Assembly: GCA_025362615.1 (NCBI GenBank)
Contig: JANYFQ010000029.1
Location: 1-14,352, forward strand
Direction: 5' to 3'
From: Hymenobacter sp.
Lineage (GTDB): Bacteria > Bacteroidota > Bacteroidia > Cytophagales > Hymenobacteraceae
Length of the DNA: 14,352 bases
Below are positions 7,336-14,352 of the stretch, piece after piece. The number at the start of each line of letters is the position of its first letter. Position 1 is the stretch's first letter. Below the pieces are notes generated by a model, which made no database searches, was not told the DNA's origin, and saw nothing but the letters and a program-made list of their open reading frames with translations. Made by a program: the position numbers and the translations under genes.

Positions 7336-8220
7336 CTACACCGCCGTTACTTCCCGCCGCAGGCGGCGCAGCGGCTCCTTCTCACTCTCGTACACTACCT
7401 TAACCCCGTCGCCGAGGGCGGCTTCGGTGTCGCGGATGTCGCGCACCATTTTGGCCAGACCGCCCGGCTCTACGCTCGCGGCGTGGTCGGAGCCCCACAT
7501 GGCACGGTCGAGGGTGAAGTGGCGCTCGACGAAGCTGGCGCCCAGGGCCACGGCCGTAACCGTGGTGCCGAGGCCGGTTTCGTGGCCCGAATAGCCGATG
7601 GGTGTGCCGGGGTACTGGGCTTGCAGGGTCTGAATCATTCGCAGGTTTAGCTCCTGCGGCGGGCAAGGATAGGCCGACGTGGAGTGGGCAATAAGCAGAT
7701 TATCAAGCCCAACGTGCTGCACGGCATCGATAATTTCCTGCTGCGTGCTCATGCCGGTACTCAGCATCAGCGGCCGGCCGGTGGCCCGCACCCGGTCGAG
7801 CAAGGGCTTGTCGGTCAGCGAAGCAGAGGCCATTTTGTAAAGCACCGGCTGGTACTGCTCCATAAAATCGACCGATGGCTCATCCCAGCACGAAGCAAAC
7901 CAGTCGATGCCTTTGGCCAGGCAATAGTCGTTGATGGCGTCGTACTCGTCCTGCCCGAACTCGGTTTTGCGCTTGTAGTCGATGTAGCTCATGCGGCCCC
8001 AGGGCGTGTCGCGCTGCTTCTCCCACTGGTCGCGGGGTACGCACAGCTCGGGGGTACGCTTTTGAAACTTAACGGCATCGGCTCCAGCTGTTACGGCGGC
8101 GTCAATGAGCTGCTTGGCAATGTCCAGCGAACCGTTGTGGTTGATGCCAATTTCGGCAATGATGTAGCACGGTTGGCCGGGGCCAATGGCGCGGTTAGGC
8201 TTGATTTTTACGGTCGTCAT
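7336..8220 (-). CDS. NeuB-type PEP-condensing sugar acid synthase, short form without SAF domain
   Basis: Family chemistry is condensation of phosphoenolpyruvate with an aldose or its phosphate to give a 3-deoxy-2-keto sugar acid. With the ATG at 8220 (MTTVKIKPNRAIG) the protein has 294 residues; upstream in-frame codons to 8283 have no family character. The TIM-barrel motifs are all there: IIAEIGINHNG (20-30), DAVKFQKR (48-55) with the conserved lysine, LYKMASASLTD, LSTGMS (153-158), HSTSAYPCP (179-187), GYSGHE (209-214), and ERHFTLDRAMWGSDH (232-246). It stops just after the barrel (LRRLRREVTAV), so the C-terminal antifreeze-like SAF domain of classical NeuB (~340-350 residues) is absent. 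From memory, short SAF-less relatives are common, so this is probably a natural form. The upstream phosphatase, SDR, aminotransferase, transketolase halves and cytidylyltransferase suggest an unusual substrate. It cannot be assigned to Neu5Ac, Leg or Pse synthesis. Confidence 0.92.
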   Translation of the reverse strand: MTTVKIKPNRAIGPGQPCYIIAEIGINHNGSLDIAKQLIDAAVTAGADAVKFQKRTPELCVPRDQWEKQRDTPWGRMSYIDYKRKTEFGQDEYDAINDYCLAKGIDWFASCWDEPSVDFMEQYQPVLYKMASASLTDKPLLDRVRATGRPLMLSTGMSTQQEIIDAVQHVGLDNLLIAHSTSAYPCPPQELNLRMIQTLQAQYPGTPIGYSGHETGLGTTVTAVALGASFVERHFTLDRAMWGSDHAASVEPGGLAKMVRDIRDTEAALGDGVKVVYESEKEPLRRLRREVTAV

Positions 8221-8349
8221 GAAAATGAAGAGATTGACGGAGTAATTGGCGCGGCAGAAAACAGCCGCATCGGTAAAGGGCAACGCCGAAGCGGCCCAAA
8301 TGCTTTAAACGCAATAAAAACGTAATAAGCCACCCAATTGATTTGCGGC

Positions 8350-8398
8350 TTAAAGCAGTTTCCAGGAAAGCATACCACCAACTTGGAAACTGCTTTAA
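8350..8398. repeat. 15-bp perfect hairpin between the phosphatase and neuB-like genes
   Basis: Arms 8350-8364 and 8384-8398 (TTAAAGCAGTTTCCA and its complement) are perfect, with a 19-base loop. It starts immediately after the phosphatase stop codon on the minus strand (TAA, 8401-8403). The rest of the 8221-8400 gap is AT-richer than the genes, and I see no gene or clear promoter in it. It may be a terminator, attenuator or processing site before neuB. Confidence 0.65.
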
Positions 8399-8400
8399 AA

Positions 8401-8890
8401 TTAGCCGTGGGCACTGATAATGAGTTCGGCAAATTCGCGAAAAGCGCCCTGTCCGCCGTAGGCTTCGCAGTGAAAGTCGGCCACTTCGCGGGCAAAGCGG
8501 GTGGCATCGCCGGGGCAGGCGCTCAGGCCCACCAGCTGCAAAATGCCCACGTCGTTGGTGTCGTCGCCGATAAAGGCCACTTCGTCGGCCGCCAGGCCAG
8601 TACGTTCCAGAATTTCGGCCAGCCGGGCGGGCTTGTCTTTAATGCCCAGGTGCAGTTCGGTAATTCGCAGCTTATCAGCGCGTTTCTGTACCGAAGGCGA
8701 AGTTTCACCGGTCATGATGCCGGTGTCTACGCCCACGGCCCGCAGCCGTTCCACGCCCATGCCATCGCGGATGTTAGCGCTTCATTTCTTCGCCGCGCTC
8801 GGAATAATACACGCCGCTGTCGGTCAGTACGCCGTCGCAGTCCGTGAGTAAGAGTTTGATGCGAAGGGCTTTGGCGGTGAAGTCGGGCAT
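8401..8890 (-). pseudogene. KdsC-like HAD phosphatase, frameshifted
   Basis: HAD-superfamily phosphatase of the KdsC type, which removes phosphate from Kdo-8-P or from nonulosonate-9-P. From the ATG at 8890 the frame reads MPDFTAKALRIKLLLTDCDG, with catalytic aspartates D17 and D19, then SGVYYSERGEEMKR (25-38), and meets TAA at 8774-8776. The family continues in another frame as NIRDGMGVERLRAVGVDTG, ITGETSPSV, LGIKDKPARL and FIGDDTNDVGIL, ending SAHG at 8401. Relatives have Phe-Asn at the break, so restoring two T residues (CGCTAAC to CGCTTTAAC) gives EEMKRFNIRDGMG and a 163-residue protein of normal length. As read, the product is truncated at 38 residues. Either the gene has decayed or the sequence has an indel; the otherwise intact motifs favour a recent event or an error. 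It sits between the SDR and NeuB genes. Confidence 0.82.
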
Positions 8891-8894
8891 TTAT

Positions 8895-8961
8895 CAATGA
8901 GGAATGAAGAGTAATGAATGAGGAATTTGAGCTTGCCCCGGCAATTCCTCATTCCTCATTG
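8895..8961. repeat. inverted repeat of the AATGAGG-word family
   Basis: The right arm (8943-8961) can pair with two alternative left arms: 8916-8927 with 8943-8954 (12 bp perfect) or 8895-8907 with 8949-8961 (13 bp perfect). The arms are repeats of the word AATGAGG. It starts 5 bases from the phosphatase start codon, so on the minus strand it forms the phosphatase leader and could affect its translation. Confidence 0.65.
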
Positions 8962-8980
8962 AGCGCAGCGTCTCAACTGC

Positions 8981-9127
8981 TGTTACGCGAGCAATTCGAG
9001 CGTCTTGTGTTTCAGGTTGTTTCTCGTTGCTTGTTGCTCGTTGCTTGTTGCTCGTTGCTTGTTGCGCTAGTGCCTCAAAAACCGCCCAGAAACCATCAAC
9101 AAGCAACAAGAAACAGCTCGCGTAACA
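8981..9127. repeat. nested inverted repeat with three tandem 14-bp units
   Basis: The outer stem pairs 8981-8992 with 9116-9127 (12 bp perfect). The inner stem pairs about 9019-9036 with 9097-9114 (18 bp, one mismatch). Three perfect tandem copies of TCGTTGCTTGTTGC occupy 9024-9065. The core word is shared with the inverted repeat at 6108-6180. With the element at 8895-8961 it fills most of the 273-base gap between the SDR and phosphatase genes; I see no gene there. Confidence 0.72.
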
Positions 9128-9163
9128 TCAGGTCTTAATTCTTCATTAAAACGCGAAGCGCCA

Positions 9164-9961
9164 TTAAATCGCTGTCCAGCCGCCGTCCACCACCAGGTTG
9201 GCCCCGGTCATATACGCCGAAGCCTCGGAAGCCAGAAACACCACCGCACCCTGATAATCAGTGGCGGAGGCCATACGGCCCAGCGGCGTTCTGGCGCTGT
9301 ACTGCTGCACGAAAAATTCATCCTGGCTATTTTCCACGCCGCCCGGCGACAGCGTGTTCACCCGCACCCCGGCCGCGCCCCAGTAGGCCGCCAGGTAGCG
9401 CGTAAAATTTACCACCGCGCCCTTCGTCATCGGGTAAGACGGTGATTTATAGAAGGTCTGTTCGCCAGCCGCGTTGCGGTAAATGCTTTGGTCGGGCCCC
9501 ACAATGCCGTAGGTGCTGGCCACGTTGATGATGGAGCCGTGGCCCTGCGCCGCCATCGGCGTACCGAATACCTGCGCGGCTAGGAACACGCCCGTCACGT
9601 TCACTTCCAGCACCTTTTGGAACGTGGCCAACGGAAAATTCTCGAACTTGCTGAGGTCGGCAGCCAGGGCCGGGTTCTCGAACATATCGTTGATGGCGGC
9701 GTTGTTCACCAGCACGTCGATGTGCCCGAACTGCGCCAGAATCTGGTCGCGGGCCTGGGCCAGCGAGGCGGGTGAGGTCACGTCCACGGTCAGGGCTAGG
9801 TGGGGGCCACCGGGCAGCGTCGCCAGCACGTCGTGCTCGTGTACGTCGGCGGCCACCACGTTGGCCCCGGCGGTGGCCAGGGCCAGGCAGTGCTGCCGCC
9901 CAATGAGGCCCGCCGCGCCGGTGACAATGGCGGTTTTGCCGGTGAGGTCGAAGAGGTTCAT
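9164..9961 (-). CDS. short-chain dehydrogenase/reductase in the sugar-acid cassette
   Basis: NAD(P)-dependent oxidoreductase, 265 residues with the ATG at 9961 (MNLFDLTGKTAIVTG). The longer in-frame extension to 10111 is read through the neighbouring repeat and is not SDR-like. Classical SDR features: the cofactor loop TGAAGLIGR (14-22), an aspartate at about 39 after the second strand (AADV), which favours NAD over NADP, the NNAA motif (86-89), the catalytic serine near 149, and the YPMTK pair Y176/K180. It ends MTGANLVVDGGWTAI, the usual SDR tail. An insert at about 155-172 (PDQSIYRNAAGEQTFYKSP) may shape substrate choice. It lies between the aminotransferase and phosphatase genes. I infer it oxidises a sugar hydroxyl for amination, or reduces an intermediate; the substrate is unknown. 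Confidence 0.92.
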   Translation of the reverse strand: MNLFDLTGKTAIVTGAAGLIGRQHCLALATAGANVVAADVHEHDVLATLPGGPHLALTVDVTSPASLAQARDQILAQFGHIDVLVNNAAINDMFENPALAADLSKFENFPLATFQKVLEVNVTGVFLAAQVFGTPMAAQGHGSIINVASTYGIVGPDQSIYRNAAGEQTFYKSPSYPMTKGAVVNFTRYLAAYWGAAGVRVNTLSPGGVENSQDEFFVQQYSARTPLGRMASATDYQGAVVFLASEASAYMTGANLVVDGGWTAI

Positions 9962-9985
9962 GGGTTTTTTCGGTTGAGGTAGGCC

Positions 9986-10113
9986 AGTGGTCGGGCGAAT
10001 TCCCGAAGGGTTCGTCCGGCCACTTACCGCTGAACGACTCGCGTCTGGGTTGTTCTGGGGCAGCATAGGGCAGTGGCCGGGCGAATCCCGCGCAGCGGTT
10101 CGTCCGGCCACTG
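9986..10113. repeat. two-hairpin REPIN-like composite repeat, copy 2
   Basis: Hairpin A pairs 9986-9999 with 10011-10024 (14 bp, two wobble-type mismatches). Hairpin B pairs 10071-10085 with 10099-10113 (15 bp, one mismatch). The spacer TGAACGACTCGCGTC (10031-10045) is identical to copy 1. It fills the gap between the aminotransferase stop (10117-10119) and the SDR start (9961). Confidence 0.8.
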
Positions 10114-10116
10114 GGC

Positions 10117-11411
<1,295 letters not shown>

Positions 11412-11418
<7 letters not shown>

Positions 11419-11455
11419 TGATTTTAAAGCTGGTTTTTAGATGATTGCACCGATT
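11412..11455. repeat. 44-bp dispersed element, copy a, carrying the aminotransferase start codon
   Basis: Begins TAATCACTGATTTTAAA and ends GCACCGATT on the plus strand. It matches the three copies at 12413-12608 with few changes. On the minus strand its last bases read TTTAAAATCAGTGATTA, and the GTG there is the start codon of the aminotransferase gene. It forms most of the gap between that gene and the transketolase C-half, whose stop is at 11466-11468. Confidence 0.82.
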
Positions 11456-11465
11456 GAGCGAACAG

Positions 11466-12419
11466 CTACTCGGAAAATTCGTTTTCTTTAACCTTCGTCT
11501 TTGCGCCAAATTCGGCGGGTTCGCCGCCCAGCGCAGCGGCGATGCGCCGGGCCAGGTGCTGGGCGGTAAAGCCTTCGTATTCGAGCACTTCGCTCAAGCG
11601 ACCGGGACGGTACCAGCGTTCTTCCAACGCAATGGGTAGGACGCGGGCCGTGAGCTGCTGACGCAGCAGCACCTCGGCCAGAATGGAGTAGAGGCCGCCG
11701 GTGAGAAAATGGTCTTCGAGCGTGACGATGAGGCCACCAGTGGCTACCACTTTAAGTAGCGCAGCTTCGTCTATTGGTTTGAGGGAGCGCAGGTTGAGTA
11801 AACCTACGGAGTAGCCCTGGGCTTCGAGTAACTCGCGGGCCGGGAGGGCTTGCTCAAACAGCATTCCGTACACCAGAATGGTGACATCGTAGCCTTCGGC
11901 GACGACTTCGGCCTTGCCGATTTCAAATGGCTCGTGCGCGTAAGTGCCTGGGCGGGTGTTGATACGCACATAAGCCGGGTCGGGCGAGGCCCAGATGGCG
12001 GGCAGCATGGCGAGCATATCGGCTTCGTCGGCGGGCGCAAAAACCGTCATGCCGGGGATGCCGCGCATGAGCGAAACGTCCTCAATGGCTTGGTGCGTGG
12101 GGCCGTTGCCGTCCGACAAAAAGCCCGGCACGAAGCTGCTGATTTTGACGGGTAAATGCGGAATGCCCACATCGGTCCGAATAAACTCAAAGGCCCTGAG
12201 CGTAAGAAAGGTAGCCAGCGCATGAACCACCGGAATACGGCCCCGCAACGCCAGCCCGGCCGCTGCCCCGATGAGCGTTTGCTCGGTGATGCCGGTGTCG
12301 ATGAAGCGGCCACCCAACACGGCGGGCAGGTTGCGGATGAGGGCGCGGTTTTCGGCCGTCATCACCACGAGGCGGTCGTCGGCGAGGGCCAAATCACGGA
12401 TTAATTCTTCGTAAATCAC
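11466..12419 (-). CDS. transketolase C-terminal half (pyrimidine-binding and C-terminal domains)
   Basis: 317 residues matching the C-terminal subunit of split transketolases and related ThDP enzymes. The pyrimidine-binding domain carries DTGITEQTLIGAAAGLA (41-57) with the glutamate (E46) that activates thiamine diphosphate, then FLTLRAFEFIRTDVG and SDGNGPTHQAIEDVSLMRGIP. A linker and C-terminal domain follow (VTILVYGMLFEQAL, LNLRSLKPID, TLEDHFLTGGL). It needs the N-half encoded just upstream, and the pair should form one enzyme that transfers a two-carbon ketol unit. The start is the GTG at 12417-12419, inside a 43-44-bp repeat; no ATG, GTG or TTG lies between it and the upstream in-frame stop. 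A one-piece housekeeping transketolase or DXS would be longer and fused, so this pair is probably dedicated to the sugar cassette. Confidence 0.92.
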   Translation of the reverse strand: MIYEELIRDLALADDRLVVMTAENRALIRNLPAVLGGRFIDTGITEQTLIGAAAGLALRGRIPVVHALATFLTLRAFEFIRTDVGIPHLPVKISSFVPGFLSDGNGPTHQAIEDVSLMRGIPGMTVFAPADEADMLAMLPAIWASPDPAYVRINTRPGTYAHEPFEIGKAEVVAEGYDVTILVYGMLFEQALPARELLEAQGYSVGLLNLRSLKPIDEAALLKVVATGGLIVTLEDHFLTGGLYSILAEVLLRQQLTARVLPIALEERWYRPGRLSEVLEYEGFTAQHLARRIAAALGGEPAEFGAKTKVKENEFSE

Positions 12420-12455
12420 TGATTTTAAGACTGATTTAAAATGACTAAACTGATT
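12413..12455. repeat. 44-bp dispersed element, copy b, carrying the transketolase C-half start codon
   Basis: Same element as 11412-11455, more diverged at its far end. On the minus strand it ends in AAAATCAGTGATT, and that GTG (12417-12419) is the start of the transketolase C-half, at the same repeat position as the aminotransferase start in copy a. Confidence 0.78.
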
Positions 12456-12471
12456 GGTATTTGCTATTTCT

Positions 12472-12514
12472 TAATCACTAATTTTAAGACTGATTTTTAT
12501 TGATTGCACTGATT
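12472..12514. repeat. 44-bp dispersed element, copy c
   Basis: Begins TAATCACTAATTTTAAG and ends GCACTGATT, in the same orientation as copies a and b. It faces copy d (12565-12608) as an imperfect inverted repeat of about 43 bp with a loop of about 50 bases, so the two could form one long hairpin in the transcript between the transketolase halves. It carries no gene boundary. Confidence 0.78.
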
Positions 12515-12564
12515 GGGAGGGTAGTTAAGAACTTACAAATCAATGCGACAAAGCAAGCAACAAA

Positions 12565-12608
12565 AATCAGTGTAATCACCTAAAAATCAGCCTTAAAATC
12601 AGTGATTA
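12565..12608. repeat. 44-bp dispersed element, copy d, inverted, carrying the transketolase N-half stop codon
   Basis: Reverse complement of the element. On the minus strand it begins TAATCACTGATTTTAAG, and its first TAA (12606-12608) is the stop codon of the transketolase N-half. The 12420-12605 gap holds copies b, c and d and no other feature that I can see. Confidence 0.78.
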
Positions 12609-13463
12609 TCTGACCGTCAGGGTTTCGCTCGTCAGCTTGGTGGCTTCCTGGCTGTGCAACTCTTCGAGGAGGCTGGTTACTTCGTCGGCCGAAAAGTTGC
12701 AGAACCAGCGGTCGGCGCGGGCTTCGATGCTGGGCAGGCCCCGGCCGCGCACGGTGTCGCAGATGATGACGGAGGGCTTGGTTTGGGAAAAGGGCAGGGC
12801 GGTGAAGGCGGCTTCGAGCTGTTCAAAATTGTGGCCGTCAATGCGCTGCACGGCCCAGCCGAAGGCTTCAAACTTGGGGCCGAGCGGTTCGAGCGGGATG
12901 AGGTCTTCGGTGGCGACGTTGGCCTGGAAGTGGTTGCGGTCGATGACGAGGGTAAAGTTGTGCAGGTTATGGGCGGCGGCCACGAGCACGGTTTCCCACA
13001 CGCTGCCTTCGTTGAGTTCGCCGTCGCCGGTGATGACGATGGTGCGGTTGTGGAAGCCGCGCAGGCGGTTGTCGAGGGCCACGCCCAGGCCCACGCTGGG
13101 CAAGTGGCCCAGCGAGCCACTGTGAAACTCCACGCCGGGCACGTTGCGGTTGGGGTGCCAGTAGATGTGGTCGTTGGCTTTGAGGTGGTTAGCCAGGCGT
13201 TCTTTGGGCATATAGCCCAACTCGACAAAGGTGCCGTAGAGGGCGGGCACGTCGTGGCCTTTGCTGAGGAAAAGGAAGTCGCGGTCGGGCGCGGCCAGCG
13301 TTTGAGGGCTGATGTTGAGGAAGTCAGCGTAGAGATAGACCAGCAAATCGGCGCAGCTCAGCGAAGCACCGGTGAAGCAGCCACCGTCGGTGCTGAGGCG
13401 CACGATGTGCTCGCGGACGCGTAGGGCTAAGGCTTGGAGTTCAGCTTTTTTGTCGGAAGTCAT
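12606..13463 (-). CDS. transketolase N-terminal half (thiamine diphosphate-binding domain)
   Basis: 285 residues forming the ThDP pyrophosphate-binding domain of a split transketolase. The motif GDGELNEGSVWETVLVAAAH (146-165), followed by VIDRNHFQ (173-180), is the thiamine/Mg-binding signature. SKGHDVPALY (67-76) and HSGSLGHLPSVGLGVA (114-129) carry the usual substrate- and cofactor-contacting residues. The ATG at 13461-13463 gives a normal N-terminus with a leading helix (LQALALRVREHIVRLS). The gene is 186 bases upstream of its C-half, where split transketolase genes usually abut or overlap; the gap is filled by repeats. Its TAA stop lies at the edge of one repeat. The acceptor aldose is unknown. 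DXS-like activity is less likely because the protein is split and sits among NeuB and SpsF homologues. Confidence 0.92.
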   Translation of the reverse strand: MTSDKKAELQALALRVREHIVRLSTDGGCFTGASLSCADLLVYLYADFLNISPQTLAAPDRDFLFLSKGHDVPALYGTFVELGYMPKERLANHLKANDHIYWHPNRNVPGVEFHSGSLGHLPSVGLGVALDNRLRGFHNRTIVITGDGELNEGSVWETVLVAAAHNLHNFTLVIDRNHFQANVATEDLIPLEPLGPKFEAFGWAVQRIDGHNFEQLEAAFTALPFSQTKPSVIICDTVRGRGLPSIEARADRWFCNFSADEVTSLLEELHSQEATKLTSETLTVR

Positions 13464-13471
13464 GTTTTTTT

Positions 13472-13574
13472 GGTGCCTAGTGCTTGGTGCTCAGTGCCTA
13501 GTGCTTGGCGTTAGTCATTTCGTGTTTTGCGGATTATTTAATGCCCAATGCCTAAGCACTAAGCACCAGGCACC
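13472..13574. repeat. inverted repeat of the GTGCTTGG-word family, overlapping the spsF-like stop
   Basis: The left arm 13472-13494 pairs with 13551-13574 with about three mismatches. The left side also contains GTGCCTAGTGCTTGG twice (13473-13487 and 13494-13508). The right arm includes the stop codon (TAG, 13559-13561) and last few codons of the cytidylyltransferase-like gene. The left arm lies 9 bases before the transketolase N-half ATG. A shared hairpin between the two genes is possible. Confidence 0.7.
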
Positions 13575-14352
13575 GATTTAGTCTGGCCCACGTCCACGGT
13601 TTTGAGCTCATCCAAGTGGTTGCGGTACCAGTTCACGCCGGCCAGGTGTTGGTTGAGGGCAAAGATACCCGGCTCGCGGTGCAGCAAGGAAAGGATATCG
13701 GTGAGGCCGAAAGCTGGATTGTTGGGATACAGTGCGTTGTACACCGCTTTAATGAATTCGTAATCCTGCGGATAATCAATCGTAAAGCGGTGGCTCATCG
13801 AGTAGTCGAAACCGGCCTCCCACCTTACGTTGGCGAGGCGGAACCGGGCGGGGTTTTCCCAGAAATAGGGCGTGGTATGTTCGCGCTCCAGGGGGCGCTT
13901 GGCCGAGTGCCAGGCGGTTTCGAGGGCCTCAAAGCCCATGACTTCCACGTCGTTGCCGTCGGGGTAGGTGGCGGGGTGCAGGTTGCTTACGTAGTCGGCA
14001 TCGCCGGCCGCGGCCAGGTACACGCCGATAACGCGGTCGATGACGGCGGGGTCGATGAGGGGGCAATCGGAGGGGATTTTGACGACGGCCCGCTCTTCGC
14101 CGAAGTGCCGGGCGGCCTGGTAGTGGCGGTCGAGCAAATCGGTGGGGCTGCCCCGAAAAACCTCGATTTTATGAGCGTGGCAAAGCTCCACGAGCGGGTC
14201 GTCGGCGGGGTCGGTGGTGGTGATGATGGCCACACGGCCCACGAGCTGGGCGCGGCGCACCCGCTCGACCATGCGGAGCAGTAGCGGCTCGCCGCAGAGG
14301 TTGAGGCTGACTTTATCGGGCAGGCGGCTGGAGCCGCGCCGGGCCTGGATGA
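13559..14352 (-). CDS. SpsF/NeuA-like cytidylyltransferase, 5' end outside the window
   Basis: Nucleotidyltransferase of the spore coat polysaccharide protein F / CMP-sugar acid synthetase type; family members activate acidic sugars with CTP. The frame is open to the window end and reads IQARRGSSRLPDKVSLNLCG, the N-terminal nucleotide-binding signature, so only a few residues are missing; the ATG at 14272 is internal. The common QARMGS has arginine for methionine here. Further on are IPSDCPLIDPAVID with the metal-binding DCPL motif, GNDVEVM, REHTTPYFWENP and FDYSMSHRFTIDYPQDYEFI, typical of SpsF. The last residues (SVPGA) and the TAG stop are encoded by an inverted repeat. It is the first visible gene of a same-strand cassette ending in the NeuB-type synthase, which suggests it activates that product. 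A role as another nucleotidyltransferase cannot be ruled out. Confidence 0.9.
   Translation of the reverse strand, partial: IQARRGSSRLPDKVSLNLCGEPLLLRMVERVRRAQLVGRVAIITTTDPADDPLVELCHAHKIEVFRGSPTDLLDRHYQAARHFGEERAVVKIPSDCPLIDPAVIDRVIGVYLAAAGDADYVSNLHPATYPDGNDVEVMGFEALETAWHSAKRPLEREHTTPYFWENPARFRLANVRWEAGFDYSMSHRFTIDYPQDYEFIKAVYNALYPNNPAFGLTDILSLLHREPGIFALNQHLAGVNWYRNHLDELKTVDVGQTKSVPGA

Noticed and set aside
8774..8777. Programmed +1 frameshift at CGC-TAA in the phosphatase gene, like the release factor 2 gene
   Set aside because: A +1 shift would give EEMKR-NIRDG without the family phenylalanine. CGC to GCT re-pairing is poor, and there is no slippery run. A two-base loss restores the family sequence exactly.
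9024..9065. Possible CRISPR or VNTR array from three tandem units
   Set aside because: The units are 14 bp, contiguous and without spacers, so this is not a CRISPR. It is better described as the expanded arm of an inverted repeat.
9962..10111. 50-residue N-terminal extension of the SDR
   Set aside because: It is translated from the two-hairpin repeat and precedes a standard SDR start (MNLFDLTGKTAIVTG).
12654..13424. 256-codon plus-strand frame opposite the transketolase N-half
   Set aside because: No recognisable motif; it mirrors a clearly real ThDP-binding protein on the other strand.

Overview
The window looks like chromosome of a high-GC member of the Bacteroidota, most likely Hymenobacter or a close relative. 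The grounds are a type IX secretion (T9SS) C-terminal sorting domain, genes without clear Shine-Dalgarno sites, a candidate Bacteroidota promoter box (TAnnTTTG) ahead of rfbC, and GC-rich coding sequence. This is a family-level guess from style, not a search result.

Layout. 1-1071 (+) is the nearly complete end of a mannose-1-phosphate guanylyltransferase (manC). 1127-3484 (-) is a secreted FG-GAP/VCBS repeat protein with a T9SS sorting domain. 3559-4872 (+) is murF. 5081-5629 (-) is rfbC/rmlC. 5732-6099 (-) is an SMR-family transporter broken by a one-base frameshift. 6187-7155 (-) is a fatty acid hydroxylase/sterol desaturase-type membrane di-iron enzyme. From 14352 down to 7336, all on the minus strand, lies a sugar-acid cassette in transcription order: SpsF-like cytidylyltransferase (start outside the window), transketolase N-half, transketolase C-half, glutamate-1-semialdehyde-type aminotransferase, SDR dehydrogenase, KdsC-like HAD phosphatase (frameshifted) and a short NeuB-type PEP-condensing synthase.

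How the genes may work together. NeuB, a KdsC-like phosphatase and a CMP-transferase are the core of nonulosonic/ulosonic acid biosynthesis. A split transketolase, an SDR and a class-III aminotransferase are not part of the standard sialic, legionaminic or pseudaminic routes. I infer a pathway in which a C2 unit is added to an aldose, the product is oxidised and aminated, PEP is added, the phosphate removed and the acid CMP-activated for a surface glycan. ManC and RmlC (GDP-mannose, dTDP-rhamnose) fit a surface polysaccharide setting. The product is unknown.

The second theme is the intergenic DNA. Most gene junctions carry an inverted-repeat element made of short repeated words, and several families recur within the window. 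A 44-bp element occurs four times; in two copies it supplies the only usable start codon (GTG) of the downstream gene, and in a third it holds a stop codon. A two-hairpin REPIN-like composite occurs twice. A three-armed foldable element fills the murF-rfbC gap. No tRNA, rRNA, CRISPR array or transposase gene was seen, and no gene-free stretch exceeds about 275 bases.
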